Origin: Streptomyces sp. NBC_01549
GTDB lineage: Bacteria; Actinomycetota; Actinomycetes; Streptomycetales; Streptomycetaceae
Reading direction: 5' to 3'
NCBI RefSeq assembly: GCF_026339955.1
Contig: NZ_JAPEPW010000001.1
Location: 868,001-932,000, forward strand
DNA: 64,000 bases
Every line of letters begins with the position of its first letter. Position 1 is the first letter of the stretch. Shown here one piece after another: positions 9,119 through 17,972 of this stretch. The notes below the pieces were generated by a model, which was given only the letters and a program-made list of their open reading frames with translations, was not told where the DNA came from and ran no database searches. The position numbers and the translations under genes were made by a program.

Positions 9119-10132
9119 ATGGTCACCCTCGCCGAGGTCGCCCAGCACGCCGGAGTCTCGGCGAGCACGGTGAGCTATGTCCTCAGCGGCAAGCGGTCCA
9201 TCTCCGCGGGCACCCGGCAGCGGGTCGAGCGGAGTATCCAGGAGCTCGGCTACCACCCGAACGCGGGGGCCCGGGCCCTGGCGAGCAGCCGGTCCAACAT
9301 CATCGCGCTGATGATCCCGCTCCGTACCGACATGTACGTACCCGTGATGATGGAGATCGCCATCGCGGTGGCGACCCACGCCCGCACGCACGGCTACGAC
9401 GTGCTCCTGCTCACCGGCGAGGAGGGTCCCGACGCCGTGCGCCGCGTCACCGGCAGCGGGCTCGCCGACGCGATGATCCTGATGGACGTGGAGCTCAACG
9501 ACGAACGGCTCCCGCTGCTGCGCCAGACGGACCAGCCCTCCGTACTGATCGGCCTGCCCGCCGACACCTCGGGCCTGACCTGCGTCGATCTCGACTTCGG
9601 CGCGACGGGCGCGCTGTGCGCCGAGCATCTCGCGCTGCTGGGGCACCGTGACATCGCTGTCATCGGCGAGGCCCCCGCGGTCTACGAGCGGCACACCGGC
9701 TTCGCCGAGCGCACCCTCGACGGACTCCGGTCCCGTTCGAGGGAGTTGGGCCTGCGTGTACTGCACCGCCCCTGCGAGGGCGGGTACGACGCGATGGCCC
9801 TGACCCTCGCCCGCATCCTCGACGAGCGCCCCGGCACCACGGGCTTCGTCGTGCAGAACGAGTCCGCGGTCGAGCCGCTGCTCGCACTGTTGCGCCAGCA
9901 GGGCCGGGCCGTCCCCGAGGACGTGTCGGTGATCGCGATCTGCCCGGACCAGGTCGCGACACAGGCCTCGGTGCGGCTGACCTCGGTCGCCATCCCGGCG
10001 CAGGAGATGGGCCGGCTCGCCGTGGAGCATCTGATCGCCAAGTTGGAAGGGCACGGCAAGGACGAAGTCGTGCTCATCGCACCCGAGTTGACGGTACGGG
10101 CGAGCACGGGCCCGGCGCCGACCACCGCCTGA
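9119..10132 (+). CDS. LacI-family transcriptional regulator
   Basis: 337 aa. The N-terminal helix-turn-helix and hinge are VTLAEVAQHAGVSASTVSYV and LGYHPNAGARALAS. The periplasmic-binding-protein-like sensor follows (ALMIPLRTDMYVPVMMEIA, HLALLGHRDIAVIGEAP, VPEDVSVIAI, PAQEMGRLAVEHLI). GGAGAG sits 6 nt before the ATG. Such proteins repress sugar genes until an oligosaccharide inducer binds. Palindromes flank its own promoter and recur before the importer and the GH3 gene, so it is the probable master regulator of the locus. The inducer would be a xyloglucan or glucan oligosaccharide by inference. Confidence 0.92.
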   Translation: MVTLAEVAQHAGVSASTVSYVLSGKRSISAGTRQRVERSIQELGYHPNAGARALASSRSNIIALMIPLRTDMYVPVMMEIAIAVATHARTHGYDVLLLTGEEGPDAVRRVTGSGLADAMILMDVELNDERLPLLRQTDQPSVLIGLPADTSGLTCVDLDFGATGALCAEHLALLGHRDIAVIGEAPAVYERHTGFAERTLDGLRSRSRELGLRVLHRPCEGGYDAMALTLARILDERPGTTGFVVQNESAVEPLLALLRQQGRAVPEDVSVIAICPDQVATQASVRLTSVAIPAQEMGRLAVEHLIAKLEGHGKDEVVLIAPELTVRASTGPAPTTA

Positions 10133-10190
10133 CCCTGGGCCCGGCCACTCCCTGCCCCACCCCGCACCGCACCACGCCGCACTGCCCCAA

Positions 10191-10226
10191 CCCCAGCCCC
10201 AGCCCCAGCCCCAGCCCCAGCCCCAG
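10191..10226. repeat. CCCCAG hexamer tandem repeat
   Basis: Six perfect copies of CCCCAG in the gap between the LacI and GH31 genes. It is likely prone to slippage. No gene covers it. Confidence 0.9.
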
Positions 10227-10253
10227 CGTTGTGCCCTCCTCGCCGGGCACCCC

Positions 10254-10299
10254 CATGTCTGCATGTCTGCATGTCTGCATTCCTCATGTCTGCATTCCT
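10254..10299. repeat. CATGTCTG octamer repeat
   Basis: Three head-to-tail copies of CATGTCTG, then CATTCCT, another CATGTCTG and CATTCCTT, ending 15 bp before the GH31 start codon. A simple-sequence tract so close to the ribosome site could alter translation if its length changed. Confidence 0.85.
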
Positions 10300-10313
10300 T
10301 CAGGAGCGCCCCC

Positions 10314-12361
10314 GTGAATCAGCCTGTCGAAAACCAGACCAAGTCAGGCGCGGTCAGCCTCGCGCAGTCCTCCCCGACCGTCGGCACGTTCCGTGAGCGG
10401 GACGGCGGGCTGGAGTGGAGCGGCCGTCAGGAGACCGTCCTTATCGAGCCCTGGGGCCCGGACGCGGTCCGGGTCCGCGCGCGCCTGGGCGGGTCCTCGA
10501 AGGGCTCCCCGGCGCGCTCCTCGACGAGCCGCGGGCGACCGAGAGCACCGTCAAGATCCAGGACGGCGAGGGCCGGTTGACGGTCGGCGCACTGACCGTC
10601 GAGGTCGACGCCGAGGGTCAGATCCGCTTCCTCCTCACGGCCGACGGCACGGAACTCCTCGCCGAGGAGCGCGCCCACTTCTGGTGGCCCGGTCCACGCC
10701 TGTACACCCCGACGGGAAACGGCCACCACCGCCTGGAGCAGCGCTTCGCCGCGTACGAGGGCGAGAAGCTGTACGGCCTCGGCCAGCACCAGCACGGGCT
10801 GTTCGACCAGAAGGGCACCGTCCTGGACCTGATCCAGCGCAACGCCGAGGTCACCGTCCCGGTGCTCACCTCCAGCCGCGGCTACACCTTCCTGTGGAAC
10901 TCCCCCGCGATCGGCCGCGTCGAGCTCGCGGGCAACGGCACCCGCTGGGTCGCCGACTCGGCCCGCCAGCTCGACTACTGGATCACCGCGGGCACCCCGG
11001 CCGACGCCCAGCGCCGCTACAGCGCCGCCACCGGCCGTACGCCGATGCTGCCCGAGTGGGCGGCCGGCTTCTGGCAGTGCAAGCTGCGCTACCGCACCCA
11101 GGACGAACTCCTCGACGTGGCACGCGAGTACAAGCGACGGGGCCTGCCCCTGTCCGCCATCGTCTGCGACTTCTTCCACTGGACCCACCTGGGCGACTGG
11201 AAGTTCGACCCGGCCGAGTGGCCGGACCCGGCGGCGATGCGGCGCGAGCTCGCCGAACTCGGCGTCAAGCTGGTCGTGTCCGTGTGGCCGTCGGTCTCCC
11301 CGCTCTCCGAGAACCACCCGCTCATGGAGCAGCGCGGCTACTTCATCGGCACCCAGTACGGCCCGATGGCCCACGCGGACTGGCCCGACAAGGAGGTCGC
11401 CTCCACCGTCCAGGTCGCCTTCTACGACGCGACGAACCCCGAGGCCCGCGACTTCCTGTGGTCACGCGTCAAGGACAACTACCTCGATCCGTACGGCATC
11501 TCGGCCTTCTGGCTGGACGCCTGCGAGCCCGAGCTGAAGCCGGGCTTCCAGGAGAACCTGCGCTATCACGCGGGCCCGGGTCTGGAGGTCGGCAACCTCT
11601 ACCCCCGTGAGAACGCCCGCACCTTCTACGAGGGCATGCTCGCGGCGGGCGAGACCGAGATCGTCACCCTCAACCGCTCGGCGTGGGCGGGCAGCCAGCG
11701 CTACGGCGCCGCCCTGTGGTCCGGCGACATCGGCACCGACTTCCCGACCCTGCGCCGCCAGATCGCCGCGGGCCTCAACACCGCGCTCTCCGGCATCCCC
11801 TGGTGGAACACCGACATCGGCGGCTTCCACGGCGGCGACCCCGACGACCCGGCGTACCGCGAGGTGATGGTCCGCTGGTTCCAGTTCGGCGCGTTCTCCC
11901 CGCTGATGCGCCTGCACGGCTTCCGCGACCCCGGGATGCCGCTGGGCCCCGACATGACCGGCGGCCCGAACGAGGTCTGGTCTTACGGCGAGGAGGCCGG
12001 CGCGATCCTGGAAAAGTACCTGCGGCTGCGCGAGCGTCTGAAGCCCTATGTACTGGACGTCATGCGGGAGGCCCACGAGGAGGGGCTGCCGGTGATGCGC
12101 CCGCTGTTCCTCGAGTTCCCCGAGGACCACGCGGCCTGGTCGGTCGACGACTCCTACTTCTTCGGCTCCGACCTCCTGGTCGCGCCGGTGCTCACGGCGG
12201 GCGCGACCGTGCGTACGGCGTACCTTCCGGCGGGCGCCTGGTGGACCGACGCGTGGACCGGTGAGACGTACGAGGGCGGCGCGGCCGTCACCGTCGACGC
12301 CCCGCTGGACCGCATCCCGCTGTTCCTGCGGGACGGGGCGCGGCTGCCGGTGGCGGAGTAG
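10314..12361 (+). CDS. GH31 alpha-xylosidase/alpha-glucosidase with an N-terminal frameshift
   Basis: Glycoside hydrolase family 31, about 680 aa if the frame is restored, no signal peptide, so cytoplasmic. AGGAG precedes the GTG at 10314 (NQPVENQTKSGAVSLA). Homology runs in this frame to VRVRARLGG, then moves to another frame at about 10490-10510 and continues to the stop (LEGLPGALLDEPRATES onward). The catalytic domain is complete: EKLYGLGQHQHGLFDQKG, PLSAIVCDFFHWTHLGDWKF, the nucleophile in FWLDACEPEL, and FGAFSPLMRLHGFRDPGMP. The DACEPE motif resembles alpha-xylosidases more than alpha-glucosidases, which fits removal of xylose from xyloglucan oligosaccharides. The frameshift is real in this sequence; whether it is biological or a sequencing error cannot be told. 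A start within the second frame (for example 10415) could still give the catalytic part. Confidence 0.85.
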
Positions 12362-12368
12362 CCACGCG

Positions 12369-12403
12369 CATGCGGGGGAGGCCGGGCGGGCCTCCCCCGC
12401 ATG
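12369..12403 (+). terminator. hairpin terminator after GH31
   Basis: Perfect 15-bp stem CATGCGGGGGAGGCC / GGCCTCCCCCGCATG with a 5-nt loop, 8 bp after the GH31 stop. It has no T run, as is usual in this group of bacteria. Confidence 0.8.
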
Positions 12404-12478
12404 ATCCGTGACGCTACTGTTGCCGGAACTATGGCCTCCATCACAGCCGAGGCGATCTCGGGCTGCTGAAGTCACCGG

Positions 12479-12970
12479 ATGGTGTACCTGCTCCTGCCGC
12501 TCGTCCCGGGAGGCCTGGTCGCGGCCTTCGCCTTCGTCGGGTACTGCTTCGGCACCCTCGGCCGGATCGGCCTGCGGCAGGCCGACCGCGTGGCGTGGCT
12601 GCGTGTCCTCGCCGCCCTCATGGGGGCCGCCGCGGCCGTCCTGTACGTGTGGGGCCTGCTCCATCTGGTCGGCGCGGTCATGGACGCGGAGGAGAACGGC
12701 GCCGACTCGGCACCGATGCGGCCCTGTCGTACGCCGGGCTGGGAGGAGTGGGCGCAGGACCCCGGCATCGTCGACTACACGGTGCGCTATCTGCCCCTCC
12801 GGTTCGTCTGCGAGACGGGGGACGGCGACAGCTATGTCACCGACACCGTCCCCGACTATCTGAACCCCAGCGTGCTGGGCTTCGCGCTGGCCGGCGCCGG
12901 GTGCGCCGGTGCCGCGCGGCTCGTGTCGCGACGGCCCGGCCCCCGCGCGACGCGGGAACCGGGCCACTGA
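12479..12970 (+). CDS. small membrane protein of unknown function
   Basis: 163 aa, not recognised as a named family. Three likely membrane segments: residues 2-25 (YLLLPLVPGGLVAAFAFVGY), about 42-66 (LRVLAALMGAAAAVLYVWGL) and about 133-148 (LGFALAGAGCAGAARLV). The extracytoplasmic loop between the second and third has two cysteines (RPCRTPGWEEW and FVCETGDGD) that could form a disulfide. Codon use is normal. The ribosome site before the ATG is weak. Convergent with the second GH12 gene, whose stop is 20 bp away. Confidence 0.7.
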   Translation: MVYLLLPLVPGGLVAAFAFVGYCFGTLGRIGLRQADRVAWLRVLAALMGAAAAVLYVWGLLHLVGAVMDAEENGADSAPMRPCRTPGWEEWAQDPGIVDYTVRYLPLRFVCETGDGDSYVTDTVPDYLNPSVLGFALAGAGCAGAARLVSRRPGPRATREPGH

Positions 12971-12989
12971 CGGTCACCTGCGGCATCGG

Positions 12990-13703
12990 TCAACTGCTGC
13001 TCACCGACAGGCTGTTGGTCGCGAAGTCCAGGCCCCCGGACGAGGACGTGATCTCGAAGCCGAACTGGAGGTCGCCGATGGTGACGTTGCCGAACCATCC
13101 CTTGGTGTCCTTGATCCACTTGAGGATCGGCAGGACGTCGACGGTGCCGGAGCTGGAGTTCGAGGTGCGCACGAAGGAGAAGACGTCGTTGGATCCGTTG
13201 TTGCCCTTGTAGACGGTCCAGGTGTGGCCGCCGAGGGTGAGGGTGCCCTGCGAGGTGCCGAGCGGACCGACGGCTCCGGTCTTGTTCACCCAGAGCATGA
13301 CCTCGTACTTGTAGGCGGTGTCCCAGATGTCGTACGACGTGTTGTACGCGCCGGACGACGGGACCGTGACGTTGTAGCCGCTGCTGAGCGAGCCGAGCGA
13401 GGTGATCGACTTGTTGATCACCTTCTTGGCGTTCGGGTACGACTTGATGCCGCCGGTGTTGGGGTGGTTGGCCCAAACACCCCAGTTGGTACCGGAGTTG
13501 GCCCAGATGCACTGGCTGCCCGCGCCGGAGCCCCAGATGTTGTTGTAGAGCGTGTACCCGTTGAGGCTGGTGTTCCCGTACTGCTCGCAGGAGCTCCAGA
13601 CGGCCGCCTGGGCGGGGGCGGAGGCGAGGCCGACGGTGGCGCCGAGCGCGAGCGCGGGGGCCAGCAGGGTCTTGGCGACCCTGCCGAGTGTCCGTGTTGC
13701 CAT
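12990..13703 (-). CDS. secreted GH12 endoglucanase / xyloglucanase (second copy)
   Basis: 237 aa with a Sec signal ending PAQAAVWSSC. The GH12 fold is complete: SLNGYTLYNNIWGSGAGSQC, the nucleophile glutamate in YKYEVMLWVNKTGAVGPLGT, HTWTVYKGNNGSNDVFSFV, and the acid/base glutamate in FGFEITSSSGGLDFATN. It is clearly diverged from the GH12 at 7994, so it is not a recent duplicate; the two may differ in preference between cellulose and xyloglucan. GGAAGGGA precedes the ATG. It is the last gene of the leftward operon that starts at the importer, 35 bp after the GH95 stop. Confidence 0.9.
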   Translation of the reverse strand: MATRTLGRVAKTLLAPALALGATVGLASAPAQAAVWSSCEQYGNTSLNGYTLYNNIWGSGAGSQCIWANSGTNWGVWANHPNTGGIKSYPNAKKVINKSITSLGSLSSGYNVTVPSSGAYNTSYDIWDTAYKYEVMLWVNKTGAVGPLGTSQGTLTLGGHTWTVYKGNNGSNDVFSFVRTSNSSSGTVDVLPILKWIKDTKGWFGNVTIGDLQFGFEITSSSGGLDFATNSLSVSSS

Positions 13704-13738
13704 GGTGTCCCTTCCATGGGTGGGGGGAACTGCGGGTG

Positions 13739-16018
13739 CTACTGCGGCCCCAGGGTGAGGACGCAGTCTTCTCCGGCGCTCAGGGAGAGCGGTCGCGCGC
13801 CGGCGGAAGTCCTGAGATCGATCCGCGTGGTGCGGGTGGGGCGGATGACGGCCGTGCGCTCCTCCGAGCTCCAGATCAGGTCGACCTCGGCGCCGAACCG
13901 GGTGCGGATGCCGTGGAGCCGGCCGCTCGGGTACGCCGTGGGGAGCGCGGGGAAGAGGACCAGCCGGCCGGGCGTGGACTGGACGAGCATCTCGATGAGC
14001 ACGGCGGGAAGCGTGTGGGCGGCGTCCGCGTTGTAGACGTGCCGGTTCGGGTAGTGGCCGCTCATCAGGGAGACATGGAAGAAGTCCCCGGCCAGCACGT
14101 TGTCGAGGGCTCCCGCCACCCGCTGGGCATCCCGCAGCCGGGCCGCCACCAGGGCGTGGTGGAGATGGCCGTGTGCGGAGTCGTTCTCGGCGCCGCGCAG
14201 TTCGAGGGCGCGGTGGGCCGCCGAGGCGAGCTCGGGGGTGTCGTACGGGTTGATCTCGTCGAGCGGCCAGACGCCGTAGAGGTGGCTGAGGTGCCGGTGG
14301 TCGTAGGTGTCGTCGAGGCCGGGCCAGGCCCACTCGGCGAGTGCCCCGTCGGCGTTGACGCGGTGCGGCGGCAGCCGGTCGGCGAGCGCGCGCCAGCGCT
14401 CGGCGTCGGGTCCGGGGTGGTGGTCGGCCGCCGTGCGCAGGGCGTGGCGTGCCGCGGAGAGGTCCATGGCGGCGTTGAGGGTGATCCAGCTCGCGCCCGC
14501 GGGCCGGTTCTCCGGCGAGTACGACGGCACGATCACAATGTGGCCGTTCTCGTCGGTCCGGGTGAGGAAGTCCTCGTAGAAGTACGCCACTTCGGCGAGC
14601 ACCGCGGCCAGGCGCGGGTCGCGTGCGCCGCGCGTCTCGTCGTGGTCCACGAGGGGTTTCAGCAGCCAGTCGGCGCCCGCGGTCCACACGTGCAGGGGGT
14701 ACTCGCGGCTGAGGTGGTAGATGTGCCCGGACTCGCCGTCGGTGTGCGCGGGGGCGACGACACCCCGGGTGCCGAAGACCGCCCGGGCGTTGTCGCGCCA
14801 GTGCGGCAACTGGCCGTGGATCAGGGCGGCATGGGCCCCGGACACCTCCGGGAGCGCCGCCGCGGCGGCCGACGCCGTCTGCAGATTGACGTTGGCGTCG
14901 GTGGTGAAGGCCCCCGACCACGCGGTGTCCCAGTCACCGGTCCACAGCCCGGTCAGGCGCGGCGGCAGCATTCCGGCGGCGGACAGCAGGTGGTAGCGAC
15001 CGGCCGCGAAGAGCCGTTCGAGCAGGGCCGGGCTCTTCGGGCGGCCGACCAGCTCCGAGCCGGGAAGCGCCCGTTCGGCCGGGTCGGCGCCCAGCTCCAG
15101 CCCCGCCCGCAGATAGGCCGGGCGGTGCAGGACGGTGTGGCGGGCGAGGAGAACGTCGTACGTGTCCTCGTCGCCGTCGCCGTCTGGCAGCAGGGCGCGC
15201 AGCTCACGGGCCTCGGCGAGCGCGTCCCACTCCCCCTTGTGCCGTCGTACCCGTGTGAGCAGCAGCACCGAACGCGCGCCCTCGATCCGGATCCCGGGCG
15301 GCGCGGTGCGCGTCCGGCCGCCGGTGACCACGGCGAGCGTCACCCCCGTGAACGCCCGCTCGCTGCCCGGATAGCGGGCCCGCAGGGTGAGGAGAGCGCC
15401 CTCGGCGGTGAGGACGGAACTGTGACGTCCCGTCACATCCGACGGGACGCCCGGCAGTCGGTGGTCGAGCGTCACGTCGACGGTGAGGTCGGCCTCGGTC
15501 ACGTGCTGGACGATGACGTCGTCGGCGCGCGACACGAAGACCTCGCTGCGCCGGCCTCCGCACTCGGCGCGGACGACACCAGTGGTGAAGTCGACCTCGC
15601 GCCGATAGGCGGGCGACTCCCGTGGTGTCCGGCGCAGCCGCACCTGGAACGCCGGGTGGAAGGGCTGCACCCACAGCAGCGGCCGCCCGTCGGTGAAGTC
15701 CTCCCCGGCGGTGACGTCACCGGCCAGCAACCGGTCCTGGACGCCCTTCAGTCGTGCGGCGAGCTCGGGCGGCCGGGCGGCCTCGCTGCCGTTCGGGCGG
15801 ACCAGGGTGTGGTGGTTGACGATGACCCGGTCGTCGTTCGGATCGCCGAACACCATGACGCCGTGCCGGCCGTTTCCGCTCAGGAAGGCGTCCTCCCAGC
15901 GGGCGGCGGGAGCGGGCTCCCAGGTGCCGTGGACGGGAGCGTCGGTGGAGCCGTGGACGGGAGCGTCCGTGAGGCCGTGGGCAGGGGCGTCGGTGGAGCC
16001 GTCGGCCGGGTCGCTCAT
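13739..16018 (-). CDS. GH95-family alpha-L-fucosidase-like glycosidase
   Basis: 759 aa, no signal peptide, probably cytoplasmic. N-terminal beta-domain (ARWEDAFLSGNGRHGVMVFG), then the (alpha/alpha)6 barrel: LPPRLTGLWTGDWDTAWSG, DANVNLQTASAAAAALPEV, PSYSPENRPAGASWITLNAA, HRHLSHLYGVWPLDEINPYD, and the late conserved HLHHALVAARLRD and LIEMLVQSTPGRLVLFPALP. These are the core blocks of GH95, which removes alpha-1,2-L-fucose and sometimes L-galactose. Fucosyl side chains of xyloglucan would be a natural target here. The first 30 residues are an 8-residue repeat of type (S/L)TDAPVHG that looks non-functional. ATGA overlap with the GH42 remnant upstream. Confidence 0.85.
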   Translation of the reverse strand: MSDPADGSTDAPAHGLTDAPVHGSTDAPVHGTWEPAPAARWEDAFLSGNGRHGVMVFGDPNDDRVIVNHHTLVRPNGSEAARPPELAARLKGVQDRLLAGDVTAGEDFTDGRPLLWVQPFHPAFQVRLRRTPRESPAYRREVDFTTGVVRAECGGRRSEVFVSRADDVIVQHVTEADLTVDVTLDHRLPGVPSDVTGRHSSVLTAEGALLTLRARYPGSERAFTGVTLAVVTGGRTRTAPPGIRIEGARSVLLLTRVRRHKGEWDALAEARELRALLPDGDGDEDTYDVLLARHTVLHRPAYLRAGLELGADPAERALPGSELVGRPKSPALLERLFAAGRYHLLSAAGMLPPRLTGLWTGDWDTAWSGAFTTDANVNLQTASAAAAALPEVSGAHAALIHGQLPHWRDNARAVFGTRGVVAPAHTDGESGHIYHLSREYPLHVWTAGADWLLKPLVDHDETRGARDPRLAAVLAEVAYFYEDFLTRTDENGHIVIVPSYSPENRPAGASWITLNAAMDLSAARHALRTAADHHPGPDAERWRALADRLPPHRVNADGALAEWAWPGLDDTYDHRHLSHLYGVWPLDEINPYDTPELASAAHRALELRGAENDSAHGHLHHALVAARLRDAQRVAGALDNVLAGDFFHVSLMSGHYPNRHVYNADAAHTLPAVLIEMLVQSTPGRLVLFPALPTAYPSGRLHGIRTRFGAEVDLIWSSEERTAVIRPTRTTRIDLRTSAGARPLSLSAGEDCVLTLGPQ
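15924..15995. repeat. 24-bp in-frame tandem repeat at the GH95 start
   Basis: About three copies of a 24-bp unit coding for TDAPVHG-type octapeptides directly after the start codon of the GH95 gene. Copies differ by a few bases. The repeat lengthens the N-terminus without changing the catalytic part. Confidence 0.6.
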
Positions 16019-17105
16019 GGCGCTGTCTCCAGTACGGCGACCCCGTACCGCCCCAGCTCCACGGCGTCGACGACGTTCTCGCCGGTCAGCAGGTCGCGGT
16101 GGCGTCCGGGCACCGGCACGGTCACCGTGTCCCGTCCGTGGTGGAGCAGGAAGAGCAGTTCGCCCCGGCGTACCACCTCCACGCCCGCCGGGAGGTGGTC
16201 GAGCGGCGGCCGTACGCCCGCGTCCTCGGCGATCCCGGCGAGCAGCGGCCACAGCGCCTCGGGCTCGGGGAGGGCGGACAGGTACCAGGCGCGGCCCTTG
16301 CGCAGTACGGCCGGAAGACCGTCCAGCTCACCGCCCTTGTACGGGACGACGGCGTAGGTGTCGTCGGCGGCCTCGATCTCCTCGGACCACAGCGTGCCGC
16401 GAAAGCCCTCGACGTCGACCTTCTCGCCTGCGTCCAGCGGCCACCACTCGTGCAGGGTGCGGATGCCGAAGAGCTCGCGCAGCCGCTCGTCCATACCGCC
16501 GGGCCGCACCCGGTCGTCCTGGTCGGCGACGCCGGTCAGGAAGCCGGAGACGAGTGTGCCGCCGCCGCGCACGTATCCGACGAGGTTGTCGATCGCCGTG
16601 TCCGTCAGCAGATACAGCTGCGGGACGACGACCAGCCTGTACGCGGACAGGTCGTGCTCGGGGTGGGCGAAGGAGGCGGTGATGTTCGCCTCCCACAGCG
16701 CGCGGTGCCAGGCACTCACGACGGCCTGGTGGTCGACCTCGTGGGACAGCCGCCCGTCCTGCTGGCTCGCCCACCAGGCGTTCCAGTCCATCAGTACGGC
16801 GACATCGGCGCCGACGACCCGGGTGTCCGCCACTTTCCCGCTCAGCAGGGCGAGTTCGGCCCCGATCCGCTTGACCTCCTGGAAGGTGCGGCCACGCTCC
16901 CCGGCGTGGCTGACCATCCCGGAGTGGAATTTCTCGGCTCCCTGCCGGGACTGCCGCCACTGGAAGTAGCAGACGGCGTCCGCGCCCCGCGCGACGGCCT
17001 GGAGAGACCAGAGACGGTTGAGGCCGCGGGGCTTCGGGTGGTTCACGCCACGCCAGTTCACAGGCCCCGCCCCCTGCTCCATGTCCATCCAGGGTCCGCC
17101 GCGGG
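16015..17105 (-). pseudogene. GH42 beta-galactosidase, N-terminal half deleted
   Basis: The retained 357+ residues are the C-terminal half of a GH42 beta-galactosidase. They begin right at the nucleophile region (PWMDMEQGAGPVNWRGVNHP), followed by SLQAVARGADAVCYFQWRQS, the trimerisation domain (YRLVVVPQLYLLTDTAIDNL, GGTLVSGFLTGVADQDDRV) and the small beta domain (ELLFLLHHGRDTVTVPVPGR). The acid/base half of the barrel is missing. The text starts abruptly at about 17105, where the GH74 fragment ends in another frame. An intact copy would have removed beta-galactose from xyloglucan side chains. It overlaps the GH95 start by 4 bp, so it was operonic. Confidence 0.85.
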
Positions 17106-17822
17106 CCTGTGAGCGGCGGCGGTCGCGGTCCCGTCGCCGTCACCCCACCCGGCGTAGACGGCACGGCCGACGGCGACGAGGAAGGTGACACCCTGCCCGG
17201 AGGCGCTCGCGGTGGCCGGGAAGCCGCTCACGACTGCCCAAGTGGCGCCCCGGTCCGACGACTTGAGCAGCCCGTCGTGCCGGGTGCCGAGCCAGAGAGT
17301 GCCACTGTCACGCGGGTCGACGAGCAGCCGCTCCCCCGCCCCGCGTCCGTCTTCGTTGCCGCCCAGCTTCACGGTGAGATCGGTGCGGGTCCAGGTGGCG
17401 CCGCGGTCGTCAGAGCGGAGGATCGCGCCGTTGCCCGCCCACGACTGGGCGTACGTGCCGAGGGCGAGGTAGAGCCGGTCAGGGTGCGCGGGGTCGACGG
17501 CGAGCGCCTCGACACCGAGCAGGTTCCAGTCGTCCCAGCCGAGGTGGTCGGTGAGCGGGGTCCAGCGGGCGGCGCGCTCGTCCCAGCGGTAGGCGCCGCC
17601 GATGTCGGTACGGGCGCAGGCGAGCCCTTGCACGGCAGGATGGAACAGCACCCCCGTGATGAATCCGGCACCGCCGATGACGGCGTTGCGCCAGCGGTAG
17701 GAGGGGGTGGCGGCCGTGACCTCGGCGGCGTGCGCGCGGCCCTGAAGGGCCCCGGTGGTGAGCGCGGCGGCGGCCGCAGTCCCGGCGAGAACAGCCCGGC
17801 GGCTCAGTCGGGACGCGTGCAT
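17106..17822 (-). pseudogene. GH74 xyloglucanase, C-terminal two-thirds deleted
   Basis: Front end of a secreted GH74 beta-propeller xyloglucanase. Twin-arginine signal SRRAVLAGTAAAAALTTG with cleavage near AHA. Then the first propeller blades: YRWRNAVIGGAGFITGVLFH, the catalytic-region ARTDIGGAYRWDERAARWTP, HLGWDDWNLLGVEALAVDP, and Asp-box repeats SDDRGATWTR and SSDRGATWAV. Family members have about 700 or more residues; here only about 235 remain before the frame runs into GH42 DNA near 17105. GAGG precedes the ATG at 17822. The fusion is out of frame, so no bifunctional protein results. Confidence 0.88.
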
Positions 17823-17972
17823 GACATACCTCGTTCTACGGAGAGACGGTCAGGGGAGCTACCTGAGGGACGCGGGGCTGTATCGATATACGGCTCCGCC
17901 GCGTGGGCGCGGCCGGCCACGAACAACCCGCAGCCACCGAACGACCGAAGCGCCCTCTTCAACAGGCGCCGG

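Noticed and set aside
10187..10300. CRISPR-like repeats
   Set aside because: Units are 6 and 8 bp with no spacers; simple tandem repeats.
17058..17822. A genuine bifunctional GH74-GH42 enzyme
   Set aside because: The two parts are in different frames and each lacks half of its catalytic domain.
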